7,395 nt of DNA from positions 1 to 7,395 of the forward strand of contig JALNWS010000195.1 in assembly GCA_023230755.1 (NCBI GenBank), given 5' to 3'. Made by a program: the position numbers and the translations under genes. Under the pieces are notes generated by a model, which did not search any database, was not told where the DNA came from, and saw only the letters and a program-made list of their open reading frames with translations. Below are positions 1-6,041 of this stretch, piece by piece (position 1 is the stretch's first letter; each line of letters opens with the position of its first letter). Origin of the DNA: Azoarcus sp. (GTDB taxonomy: Bacteria; Pseudomonadota; Gammaproteobacteria; Burkholderiales; Rhodocyclaceae).

Positions 1-780
1 CAGGCCATGATCCACGAACACACAGGTCAGCTGATCGCCAATGGCACGGTGAATCAGCGCGGCAGCGACGGATGAGTCGACGCCGCCGGAAAGGCCGAGA
101 ATCACCTCTTCGTCACCCACCTGGGCACGGATCCGCTCCACCGCCTCGGCGATGTAGTCGGGCATGTTCCAGTCGTGCCCACAACCGCAGATCTCGTGCA
201 CGAAGCGGCCGATGATCTCCTTGCCCTTGAGCGTGTGTGTGACTTCAGGATGAAACTGCACACCATAGAAACCACGGGTCTCGTCTGCCATCGCGGCAAT
301 CGGCGTGGATTCGTTGCTGCCGATCACCTTGAAGCCGGGCGGCAGACCGGTGACTTTGTCGCCGTGGCTCATCCACACGTCGAGCAGGCCATGACCGGCG
401 CCATTGCACCGGTCCTCGATACCTGAGAACAGCTTGGAATGCCCATGCGCCCGCATCTCAGCGTAGCCGAACTCACGGGTGGAGGAACTCTCGACGTTTC
501 CTCCCAGTTGCGAGGCCATGGTCTGCATGCCGTAGCAGATACCCAGCACCGGGACGCCTGCTTCGAAAACCGCCTGCGGCGCACGCCAGTCTGCCGCTTC
601 GTATACGGAGTTCGGACCACCCGAGAGGATGATGCCGTCTGCCGCGAACTCGCGAACGAACTCGTCGCTGACATCGAAGGGGTGAAGCTCGCAGTAAACC
701 TGCTGCTCACGCACACGGCGCGCAATCAGCTGGGAAACCTGGGAGCCGAAATCAAGAATGAGGATTTTCTGGTGGGACAT
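1..780 (-). CDS. guaA: GMP synthase (glutamine-hydrolysing), N-terminal half, cut by window edge
   Basis: GMP synthetase makes GMP from XMP, ATP and glutamine in the cytoplasm, the last step of guanine nucleotide synthesis. The 260 codons in the window cover the class I glutamine amidotransferase domain (about residues 1-200) and the start of the ATP-pyrophosphatase domain. Visible motifs are ILDFGSQ (8-14), the nucleophile loop GICYG with Cys82, LLDVWMSHGDKV (132-143), and the catalytic His177/Glu179 in QFHPEV. The ATP P-loop SGGVDSS follows at 231-237. The family is about 510-540 residues long, so roughly half the protein is missing beyond position 1; nothing suggests a broken gene. The ATG at 778-780 is chosen because GAGG lies 5 bases upstream and the protein then begins MSHQKILILDFGSQ, as expected. 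guaB lies directly upstream on the same strand. Identification is secure. Confidence 0.97.
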   Translation of the reverse strand, partial: MSHQKILILDFGSQVSQLIARRVREQQVYCELHPFDVSDEFVREFAADGIILSGGPNSVYEAADWRAPQAVFEAGVPVLGICYGMQTMASQLGGNVESSSTREFGYAEMRAHGHSKLFSGIEDRCNGAGHGLLDVWMSHGDKVTGLPPGFKVIGSNESTPIAAMADETRGFYGVQFHPEVTHTLKGKEIIGRFVHEICGCGHDWNMPDYIAEAVERIRAQVGDEEVILGLSGGVDSSVAAALIHRAIGDQLTCVFVDHGL

Positions 781-785
781 GACTG

Positions 786-789
786 CCTC
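786..789 (-). promoter_or_regulatory. Ribosome binding site of guaA
   Basis: GAGG (minus strand) lies 5 bases before the guaA ATG and fixes that start. It sits just after the T-rich tail of the hairpin at 801-819, so hairpin, tail and ribosome site are packed into the 59-bp guaB-guaA gap. Confidence 0.6.
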
Positions 790-800
790 AAAATGAAGAA

Positions 801-819
801 AGGCGGCCCGAGGCCGCCT
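801..819 (-). terminator. Intrinsic-terminator-like hairpin between guaB and guaA
   Basis: A perfect 8-bp inverted repeat (AGGCGGCC / GGCCGCCT) with a 3-base loop is followed on the minus strand by a T-rich run (TTCTTCATTTT). This has the form of a Rho-independent terminator 20 bases after the guaB stop codon. It lies upstream of guaA, so it would end or reduce guaB transcription before guaA. The T-run is interrupted, so termination may be partial. On the plus strand the bases after the repeat are not T-rich, so the minus strand is the likely direction. Confidence 0.6.
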
Positions 820-839
820 GTTCCGGATCGAAAACGCGT

Positions 840-2300
840 TTAGCCAACGTGGTAGTTGGGCGCTTCCTGGGTGATCTGCACATCGTGCACATGCGACTCG
901 CGTACGCCGGCCGACGTAATCTCGACGAACTCGGCACGTTCGTGCATGGCGGGGATGCTTTCGCAACCCAGGTAACCCATCGAAGCACGCAGACCACCGA
1001 CCAGCTGGTGGATCACGGCGCCGACCGAACCCTTGTACGGTACGCGCCCCTCGATACCTTCGGGGACGAGTTTGTCGATGTTGGCCGAGCTGTCCTGGAA
1101 GTAACGATCCGCAGCGCCTTTCTCCATCGCAGCGAGCGAACCCATGCCACGGTAGGACTTGTACGAACGCCCCTGGAACAGCACCGTCTCGCCCGGCGCC
1201 TCTTCGGTACCGGCAAACAGACCACCAAGCATCACCACGTTGGCACCGGCTGCGATCGCCTTGGCAATATCACCCGAATAACGGATGCCGCCGTCCGCAA
1301 TCATCGGCACGCCGCTGCCAAGCAGGGCGCGGGAAACGTTATCGATGGCGGTGATCTGCGGCACGCCGACACCGGCAACGATACGCGTGGTGCAGATCGA
1401 ACCCGGCCCGATGCCGACCTTCACGCCGTCAGCGCCGGCGTCGACCAGCGCGCGGGCGGCGTCGCCGGTGGCAATATTGCCGCCTACGACCTCGACCTTC
1501 GGGAAATTGCGCTTGACCCAGCGCACGCGGTCAATCACGCCCTGTGCATGACCATGGGCAGTATCGACCACGATCATGTCCACGCCGGCCTCTGCCAGCA
1601 GTTCGGCGCGTTCTTCGGTGCCTGCACCGACGCCGATGGCAGCCGCAACACGCAGACGACCGAGTTCATCCTTTGCCGCGAGCGGATGCTCGGTGGACTT
1701 CATCATGTCCTTTACCGTGATCAGCCCACACATTTCGCCGTCGTCGTTGAGTACGAGGACGCGTTCGAGACGGTGCTTGCGCAGCAGTTCGCGCGCCTCG
1801 TCGAGACTCGCGCCCTCTTTCACCGTGACCAGGCGGTCTTGCGGGGTCATGATGGCTGACACCGGCTGTTCGAGATTGCTCTCGAAGCGCAGATCGCGGT
1901 TGGTCACGATACCGACCACCTTCTTGCCATCGATGACCGGCAGACCCGAGAACTTGTGCTGACGGGTCAGGGCCACGACGTCGCCAACCGGCATTGTCGG
2001 CGGGACGGTAATCGGATCCTTGAGCACGCCGGATTCATGGCGTTTGACCTTATGCACCTCTGCAGCCTGTTGCTGCGGGGTAAAGTTCTTGTGCACCACA
2101 CCAATCCCGCCATCCTGAGCCAGGGCAATGGCCAGACGGGACTCGGTAACGGTATCCATTGCAGCGGATACCAACGGAATATTCAGGCGGATGTTGCGGG
2201 TAACCTGACTCTGCAAGCCGACATCGCGCGGAAGAACCGTCGAGTGGGCGGGAACAAGAAGGACGTCATCAAACGTCAGCGCCTTCTGGATCACTCGCAT
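840..2300 (-). CDS. guaB: Inosine-5'-monophosphate dehydrogenase
   Basis: IMP dehydrogenase oxidises IMP to XMP with NAD+, the committed step toward guanine nucleotides, in the cytoplasm and normally as a tetramer. The protein is 486 residues, the usual bacterial length. The N-terminus FDDVLLVPAHS (10-20) begins the TIM barrel. A Bateman module of two CBS domains is inserted at about 92-205; in this family it binds regulatory nucleotides. The catalytic loop GPGSICTTRI (298-307) carries the nucleophile Cys303, and phosphate-binding segments DGGIR (336-340) and MLGGLFAG (357-364) follow. The flap contains EGRVPYKG (417-424). The ATG at 2298-2300 is chosen because AAGGA lies 8 bases upstream. 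A TTG seven codons earlier would place the start on the predicted transcription start and use up the ribosome site. Its own promoter lies just upstream, and guaA is next downstream. Confidence 0.98.
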   Translation of the reverse strand: MRVIQKALTFDDVLLVPAHSTVLPRDVGLQSQVTRNIRLNIPLVSAAMDTVTESRLAIALAQDGGIGVVHKNFTPQQQAAEVHKVKRHESGVLKDPITVPPTMPVGDVVALTRQHKFSGLPVIDGKKVVGIVTNRDLRFESNLEQPVSAIMTPQDRLVTVKEGASLDEARELLRKHRLERVLVLNDDGEMCGLITVKDMMKSTEHPLAAKDELGRLRVAAAIGVGAGTEERAELLAEAGVDMIVVDTAHGHAQGVIDRVRWVKRNFPKVEVVGGNIATGDAARALVDAGADGVKVGIGPGSICTTRIVAGVGVPQITAIDNVSRALLGSGVPMIADGGIRYSGDIAKAIAAGANVVMLGGLFAGTEEAPGETVLFQGRSYKSYRGMGSLAAMEKGAADRYFQDSSANIDKLVPEGIEGRVPYKGSVGAVIHQLVGGLRASMGYLGCESIPAMHERAEFVEITSAGVRESHVHDVQITQEAPNYHVG

Positions 2301-2326
2301 GGCTTTTATCCTTTCGACCAAATCCG

Positions 2327-2332
2327 TATTAT
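2327..2332 (+). promoter_or_regulatory. Possible -10 element for the DUF4124 gene
   Basis: TATTAT on the plus strand matches 5 of 6 positions of the -10 consensus and overlaps the guaB -10 box on the other strand. It would start a transcript near 2339, about 45 bases before the DUF4124 start. I found no good -35 box at the usual spacing, so this is a weak prediction. No other candidate promoter stands out in the 84 bp between the two divergent genes. Confidence 0.35.
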
Positions 2333-2357
2333 ACAGAGGCCTCTCGCGCCATGTAAG
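2328..2357 (-). promoter_or_regulatory. Predicted sigma70-type promoter of guaB
   Basis: On the minus strand a perfect -10 box TATAAT (2328-2333) is preceded, with an 18-base spacer, by CTTACA (2352-2357), which matches 4 of 6 positions of the -35 consensus. Transcription would begin near 2321, about 20 bases before the guaB start, giving a short leader with the AAGGA ribosome site. I see no obvious operator palindrome. The -10 assignment is strong and the -35 only moderate. Confidence 0.65.
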
Positions 2358-2384
2358 CGGCGCAGCAACCCGGAGATCTCCCTG

Positions 2385-2846
2385 ATGATGCGTTCCACCC
2401 TTGTTTTGATCGCGCTTCTGACCGCGCTGCCGGTTTCAGCCGAAATTTACAGTTGGAAAGACAAGGACGGAAAAGTCAATTTTTCTGACGTTCCCCCGCC
2501 CACGGGAGAGGTCAAGACCCTGCGTGAGGCCCCCGCACGGCCTCCATTGACAGAAAAATCAGGCGAGGCTGAGGCACAACCCAAGACCCTGGCCGAGAAA
2601 GAACTGGCGTTTCGCCAACGTCGAGCGGCAGAGGCCGAAGCCAAAGCCCAGGCGGAAAAAGAACAGAGCGAGGCGGCGGATCGCGCGCGGGCGTGCGAAG
2701 ACACCCGCAATCAGTTGGCTGCGCTCAAGTCCGGACAAAGAATCGCGCGCTTCAACAGTGCGGGCGAACGCGAAATGCTCAACGATGCCGATCGCGCCAA
2801 GGAGATCGAGCGGATGCAGAAGCAGATCGACGAAATCTGCAAGTAA
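2385..2846 (+). CDS. Secreted DUF4124 domain protein with C-terminal coiled coil
   Basis: A 153-residue exported protein of unknown function. Residues 1-19 are a Sec signal peptide: a short basic start, a hydrophobic stretch LVLIALLTALP, and a likely cleavage site after VSA. The mature protein begins with a DUF4124 segment, EIYSWKDKDGKVNFSDVPPP (20-39). This domain is common at the N-terminus of small proteobacterial envelope proteins, and its biochemical role is not known to me. Residues about 66-103 are an Ala/Glu/Lys-rich helix, probably a coiled coil. A second helical part (104-153) starts with Cys104 and ends with Cys152, the only two cysteines, which might pair in the periplasm. GGAGAT lies 7 bases before the ATG at 2385; the next codon is also ATG and cannot be excluded as the start. 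The gene is divergent from guaB and converges with rnfH 29 bp downstream. Confidence 0.88.
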   Translation: MMRSTLVLIALLTALPVSAEIYSWKDKDGKVNFSDVPPPTGEVKTLREAPARPPLTEKSGEAEAQPKTLAEKELAFRQRRAAEAEAKAQAEKEQSEAADRARACEDTRNQLAALKSGQRIARFNSAGEREMLNDADRAKEIERMQKQIDEICK

Positions 2847-2875
2847 GTCGCGCGCTCGTGCCGGTCAAGCCACGC

Positions 2876-3199
2876 TCAGGCTTCTTCGGCCGGACCACCA
2901 CCCTTCTTCATGACCTTGCCCTCGTCCGCACGTTTCTTGCGCACCGCTTTTGGGTCTGCAATCAGCGGACGGTAAATTTCTACACGATCGCGATCGCGAA
3001 GCGTCGCATCCGGCTTGGCCAGCTTGGCGTAGATGCCAAGCTTGTTTGCGCCATCGATGTCGATCTCTGGGTATTTTTTCAACAGCCCGGACGCTTCGAC
3101 GGCATCGCGCACGCTTGAACCTTCCGGCAGAAGCAGACGGACAAGCTCCTGTCGTTGCGGCAGGGCATAGATAACTTCAATGTTGATGGTCGCAGCCAT
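2876..3199 (-). CDS. rnfH: RnfH family ubiquitin-fold protein (RatB/PasI homologue)
   Basis: A 107-residue protein of the RnfH/UPF0125 family with a beta-grasp (ubiquitin-like) fold. Family hallmarks are the N-terminal strand INIEVIYALPQRQ (5-17), the middle LGIYAKLAKPDATLRDRDRVE (54-74), and the highly typical EIYRPLIADPKAVRKKRA (74-91). The basic tail ends KKGGGPAEEA. The name comes from association with rnf operons in some bacteria. In E. coli the homologue (ratB) follows ratA and has been proposed to counteract it, but this role is disputed and the biochemical function is unclear. The ATG at 3197-3199 is preferred because AAGAG lies 6 bases upstream, leaving a 2-base gap after the ratA stop. 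An alternative ATG at 3203-3205 overlaps that stop as ATGA. Either way the two genes are almost certainly cotranscribed and translationally linked. Confidence 0.93.
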   Translation of the reverse strand: MAATINIEVIYALPQRQELVRLLLPEGSSVRDAVEASGLLKKYPEIDIDGANKLGIYAKLAKPDATLRDRDRVEIYRPLIADPKAVRKKRADEGKVMKKGGGPAEEA

Positions 3200-3201
3200 G
3201 T

Positions 3202-3639
3202 TCATCTCTTTGCATAGACCTGTGCAGCACGTTTGACGAAAGAATCGACGAAGGTGTTGGCGATGTGGTTGAACACCGGCCCCAGCACCTTTTCCAGCAG
3301 CTTGCTCGAAAACTCGTAATGCAGGTTGAACTCCACCTTGCATGCGGTCTCGCCCAGCGCAGTAAAGCGCCAGCTGCCGTCAAGCTGATTGAACGGGCCA
3401 TCGGTCAACCGGATGATCATCTCGGTTGGCGGATGTTTTTCGTTTTCGGTGCTGAAATGCGCCTTGATCCCGTGATAGTTGATATGAATCGTCGCAGCGG
3501 TGATCTTTTCGGTGCGCTGATGCACTTCGGTGCCTCCACACCAGGGCAGGAACTGCGGATAGTCTTCGCAACGATCCACCAGTTCGAACATCTGGGCGGG
3601 CGTGAATTCGATCAGAACGAGTTTCTTGACGTCAGCCAT
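3202..3639 (-). CDS. ratA: RatA/Coq10-type START domain protein
   Basis: A 145-residue single-domain protein of the polyketide cyclase/Coq10 START superfamily, which folds as a helix-grip around a hydrophobic pocket. Typical features are the start VLIEFTPAQMFELVDRCEDY (8-27), the signature YPQFLPWC (27-34), GPFNQLDGSWRF (81-92) and the amphipathic C-terminal helix FVDSFVKRAAQVYAKR (130-145). Mitochondrial Coq10 homologues bind ubiquinone and support respiration. E. coli RatA was reported to block 70S ribosome assembly, and the E. coli PasT homologue was linked to stress tolerance and respiration, so 'toxin' should not be taken as established. The gene heads a two-gene unit with rnfH and is divergent from smpB, an arrangement also found in E. 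coli. No clear Shine-Dalgarno precedes the ATG; this start gives the usual family length. Confidence 0.93.
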   Translation of the reverse strand: MADVKKLVLIEFTPAQMFELVDRCEDYPQFLPWCGGTEVHQRTEKITAATIHINYHGIKAHFSTENEKHPPTEMIIRLTDGPFNQLDGSWRFTALGETACKVEFNLHYEFSSKLLEKVLGPVFNHIANTFVDSFVKRAAQVYAKR

Positions 3640-3667
3640 CGGGTATCGGGCGATCCAGTCGCCGAAC

Positions 3668-3676
3668 TGCTAAAAT
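3668..3676 (+). promoter_or_regulatory. Predicted extended -10 promoter of smpB
   Basis: TGCTAAAAT fits an extended -10 element (TG, one base, then TAAAAT with 5 of 6 matches). There is no recognisable -35 box at 16-18 bases, which extended -10 promoters can lack. Transcription would start near 3683, leaving a leader of about 48 bases. Confidence 0.5.
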
Positions 3677-3681
3677 GCGCG

Positions 3682-3709
3682 ATTCTACCGCAAAGGCTCG
3701 GTCCGTCAT
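3682..3709 (-). promoter_or_regulatory. Predicted promoter of ratA-rnfH
   Basis: On the minus strand TAGAAT (3682-3687) matches 5 of 6 positions of the -10 consensus. ATGACG (3704-3709), 16 bases upstream, matches 4 of 6 of the -35 consensus. Transcription would start near 3675 and give a leader of about 36 bases. The element overlaps the predicted smpB start region on the other strand. Confidence 0.5.
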
Positions 3710-3730
3710 TCCGGACGAACACATCCGCCC

Positions 3731-4177
3731 ATGAGCATCATCGACAACCGCAAGGCCTTCCATGACTACTTCATCGAAGAGAAGTACGAGGCCGGGCTCG
3801 TCCTCGAGGGCTGGGAGGTCAAGGCCATCAGGGCTGGTCGCGCGAACATCAAGGAAGCCTACATCATCATGCGGGGCGAGGAACTCTTCATCCTCGGCAT
3901 GCACATCACCCCGCTGACGAGCGCGTCCACCCACATCCACGCCGACCCGGTCCGCACCCGCAAGCTGCTGTTGCACGGTCATGAGCTTGCCAAACTGATT
4001 GGCAAGGTCGAGCGTGCCGGCTTCACGCTGGTTCCACTCGACCTGCATTACAGCAAGGGCCGGGTCAAGGCCGAAATTGGCCTGGCAAAAGGCAAGAAGC
4101 AGTTCGACAAGCGCGAGGACGACAAGAAGCGCGACTGGGAGCGTGAAAAGCAACGCCTGATGCGGGCGAAGGGCTGA
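3731..4177 (+). CDS. smpB: SsrA-binding protein SmpB
   Basis: SmpB binds the tRNA-like part of tmRNA and brings it to stalled ribosomes, so that the incomplete protein is tagged and degraded and the ribosome released. The protein is 148 residues, close to the usual length. The OB-fold core shows NRKAFHDYFIEEKYEAGLVL (6-25), GWEVKAIRAGRANIKEAY (27-44), ELFILGMHITP (51-61), and RTRKLLLHGHEL (75-86). The segment LDLHYSKGRVKAEIGLAKGKK (103-123) precedes the strongly basic tail DKREDDKKRDWEREKQRLMR, which acts in the mRNA channel in the family. The ATG is chosen because the protein then begins as SmpB proteins do, but no Shine-Dalgarno is visible before it. A tmRNA gene (ssrA) is not in the window. 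It is divergent from ratA and converges with selO. Confidence 0.98.
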   Translation: MSIIDNRKAFHDYFIEEKYEAGLVLEGWEVKAIRAGRANIKEAYIIMRGEELFILGMHITPLTSASTHIHADPVRTRKLLLHGHELAKLIGKVERAGFTLVPLDLHYSKGRVKAEIGLAKGKKQFDKREDDKKRDWEREKQRLMRAKG

Positions 4178-4183
4178 TTCAGC

Positions 4184-4215
4184 GGGCGCGACAGGCGAGC
4201 CTCCTGCACGCGCCC
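4184..4215. terminator. Hairpin between convergent smpB and selO
   Basis: A perfect 7-bp repeat GGGCGCG (4184-4190) / CGCGCCC (4209-4215) encloses a second 4-bp pairing CAGG (4192-4195) / CCTG (4203-4206). It fills most of the 46-bp gap between the two stop codons, the place expected for a shared bidirectional terminator. Neither side has a T-run, so it is not a classical intrinsic terminator. It may instead protect 3' ends or only slow polymerase. Confidence 0.35.
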
Positions 4216-4223
4216 CCCTGACC

Positions 4224-5795
4224 TCAGGAGCTGCAGGACAGCATCGAGCATCCGGCTCGATTGCGTGCCCACTCCGGTCTCCGGGCGGCAAAGTGCTCTC
4301 GTCCGGGCTGCTCTTCGTAGGGATGGCGAAAGGTATCAAGCAGCTCATTCACGCGCGACAGATCCCCCTGCATGGCCGCGTCGATGGCCTGCTGCGCCAG
4401 ATAGTTGCGCGGCACGTAAAGCGGATTGGCCGCATTCATCCGTACACGACGCCCCTCAGCCAGCTCACCACCCTGCTCCACCCGCGCGGCGTATTCTGCC
4501 AGCCACGCCTCAAACGCCGGTCTGGATTGTACACGGCGACTCTCGTCGTAGAAGACACCGCCAAAAAGGTCGGCATCCGGCGACCTGGTATCGACCTCGG
4601 CCAGGGTGCGATAGAACAGGCTCATGTCCATCTCGCCCTCGTACATCAGACGGTGCAGGGATTCGAGCAAGGTGCCATCGCCGTCGCGCCATTCATCCAG
4701 CCCCAGTTTGGCGGCACTCATCCGGCTGTTCTCCTCCTCGTAGACATCGCCAAACAGCGCAAGCGCCCCTTCAAGGGCGGCCGCATCGCGCATTGCCGGA
4801 TACAGCGCATTGGCAAGCTGCCACAGGTTCCAGTGTGCAATCTTCGGCTGATGGCCAAAACGATAGCGGCGCATGCCTTCGTCCGTGGTGTTCGGCGTCC
4901 AGTCCGGGTCGAAGTTGTCGATCCAGCCATAGGGGCCATAGTCGATGGTGAGGCCGAGAATCGACATGTTGTCGGTGTTCATCACCCCATGAACGAAGCC
5001 GACACGTGTCCAGTGGGCCACCATGACGGCCGTACGACGGCACACTTCCTCGAACCAGCGTACGCGGCGGACCGCGCCATCGCCTTCGAGCTCGGGAAAG
5101 TCGCGCTCGATGGTGAAGTCGATCAGCCGCCCGAGCAGGTCCACCTCTCCGCGCGCGGAAAAGATCTCGAAGTTGCCGAAGCGAATGAATGATGGCGCCA
5201 CCCTGCACACCACGGCACCGGGCTCCTGCTCCGGATTGCCGTCATAGAACATGTCGCGCACCACCGCATCGCCCGTCCCCACCAGTGACAGCGCGCGGGT
5301 GGTTGGCACCCCCAGATGATGCATTGCTTCACTGCACAGAAATTCGCGAATGGATGAGCGCAACACCGCACGACCATCCGCCCTGCGCGAATAGGGCGTC
5401 GGACCGGCGCCCTTGAGCTGCAGCTCCCAGCGTTGGCCCTTGGCGTTGATCGTCTCACCGAGCGTGATGGCGCGACCGTCTCCGAGCTGCCCCGCCCAGT
5501 TGCCGAACTGATGCCCGCCGTAGCAGGCCGCGTACGGTTCCATGCCCGTCAACAGCCGGTTGCCGCCGAAGACCTCGGCGAACATCGGGTCCGCCACGTC
5601 GTTTGCATCCCAGCCGAGAAGCGCTGCAACCTCGGGCGACCACGCAAGCAGCCGAGGCTGGCTGACTGGGGTCGGATCGACTCGCGAATAACACGCCCCC
5701 TGCACCTGCCGCAGGCGGCTCCCGGCCTCCGGGTCACCGGGCAGCTCACGGACGAAACGATTGTCGAACTTAAGGTCTTTCATGGGGTTGGGCAT
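4224..5795 (-). CDS. selO: Protein adenylyltransferase SelO (YdiU/UPF0061 family)
   Basis: SelO has a protein-kinase-like fold but transfers AMP from ATP to Ser, Thr or Tyr of target proteins; in E. coli it has been tied to oxidative stress and S-glutathionylation. The protein is 523 residues, near the usual 480-550 for bacterial forms. Visible are YGGHQFGNWAGQLGDGRAI (92-110), the nucleotide-binding LQLKGAGPTPYSRRADGRAV (126-144) with Lys128, and the catalytic segment HGVMNTDNMSILG (269-281). The DFG-like metal site DYGPYGWID (285-293, Asp285) follows. The C-terminus GCSMLSCSS has Cys521 at the place of selenocysteine in eukaryotic SelO, plus Cys516. The ATG at 5793-5795 is used because a weak GGA precedes it; a second ATG at 5781-5783 (MKDLKF) would remove four residues and is possible. 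It converges with smpB; its promoter is not clear. Confidence 0.95.
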   Translation of the reverse strand: MPNPMKDLKFDNRFVRELPGDPEAGSRLRQVQGACYSRVDPTPVSQPRLLAWSPEVAALLGWDANDVADPMFAEVFGGNRLLTGMEPYAACYGGHQFGNWAGQLGDGRAITLGETINAKGQRWELQLKGAGPTPYSRRADGRAVLRSSIREFLCSEAMHHLGVPTTRALSLVGTGDAVVRDMFYDGNPEQEPGAVVCRVAPSFIRFGNFEIFSARGEVDLLGRLIDFTIERDFPELEGDGAVRRVRWFEEVCRRTAVMVAHWTRVGFVHGVMNTDNMSILGLTIDYGPYGWIDNFDPDWTPNTTDEGMRRYRFGHQPKIAHWNLWQLANALYPAMRDAAALEGALALFGDVYEEENSRMSAAKLGLDEWRDGDGTLLESLHRLMYEGEMDMSLFYRTLAEVDTRSPDADLFGGVFYDESRRVQSRPAFEAWLAEYAARVEQGGELAEGRRVRMNAANPLYVPRNYLAQQAIDAAMQGDLSRVNELLDTFRHPYEEQPGREHFAARRPEWARNRAGCSMLSCSS

Positions 5796-6041
5796 TGGGG
5801 GTCCAAAATAAAATCCTGTTTTCGCAGCATGGTTTGAAAATGAGCGGTTTCACGTCACATGAACCCGTGAGACCCGCTAAAACCGTCTGCGTCGCTTCAT
5901 CGCTGACAGGGGATAGAGCCGCAATCACGAGATGAGTTCGATGCCCCGCTTGCGCAAGTCCATGCACACCCGTAGCAAGAAACGCACACATCGCCCACGA
6001 CTCGTCGAAACCCGGGCGGCTGCCGTCTCCCCTCGCAACGC
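5796..6041. other. Gap of 246 bp between the permease gene and selO, no supported gene
   Basis: The genes on both sides point left. The gap has more A/T than its neighbours near selO (5805-5845). An open frame reading left from 6144 through the gap ends at 5770, inside selO. Its third codon positions are not G/C-rich as in the real genes here, no ribosome site supports it and I recognise no family. The one notable structure is the imperfect inverted repeat at 5843-5878. No convincing selO promoter was found; GATTTT with TTTCAA upstream is a poor match. Confidence 0.6.
5843..5878 (-). terminator. Long imperfect inverted repeat upstream of selO, possible terminator
   Basis: AGCGGTTTCACG (5843-5854) pairs with 5866-5878 across an 11-base loop, giving about 11 pairs with one bulged base and one imperfect position. 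Read on the minus strand it is followed by CATTTTC, a short T-run, and it lies 164 bp after the permease stop. It could therefore end that operon before selO. The imperfect position is G-U on the plus-strand RNA and C-A on the minus-strand RNA, so pairing is slightly better on the plus strand. A protein-binding site controlling selO is an alternative. Confidence 0.4.

Noticed and set aside
849..1859. Open frame of 336 codons on the plus strand opposite guaB
   Set aside because: It is antisense to a certain gene, has a His/Thr-rich composition typical of reverse-frame reading of GC-rich genes, and shows no recognisable domain or ribosome site.
2298..2321. Longer guaB start (TTG adding seven residues, MVERIKA)
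   Set aside because: It would begin at the predicted transcription start and consume the AAGGA ribosome site. The ATG at 2298-2300 gives the family-typical N-terminus.
1956..2384. Upstream extension of the DUF4124 frame into guaB
   Set aside because: The frame is open by chance over guaB sequence. The signal peptide and ribosome site mark the true start at 2385.
2847..2875. Terminator between the convergent DUF4124 and rnfH genes
   Set aside because: Only short GC-rich alternations are visible in the 29 bp; there is no good stem and no T-run.
3626..3631. TTGACG as a -35 box for smpB
   Set aside because: It lies 39 bases before the TAAAAT box, far beyond the usual 16-18, and is inside the ratA coding sequence.
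2876..3639. Calling ratA-rnfH a toxin-antitoxin system
   Set aside because: The homologous pair is in a housekeeping neighbourhood with no sign of mobility, and RatA belongs to the Coq10/START family. The toxin role in E. coli is contested, so I kept the neutral family description.
4293..5192. Open frame of 299 codons on the plus strand opposite selO
   Set aside because: Antisense shadow of a well-supported gene with no family resemblance.
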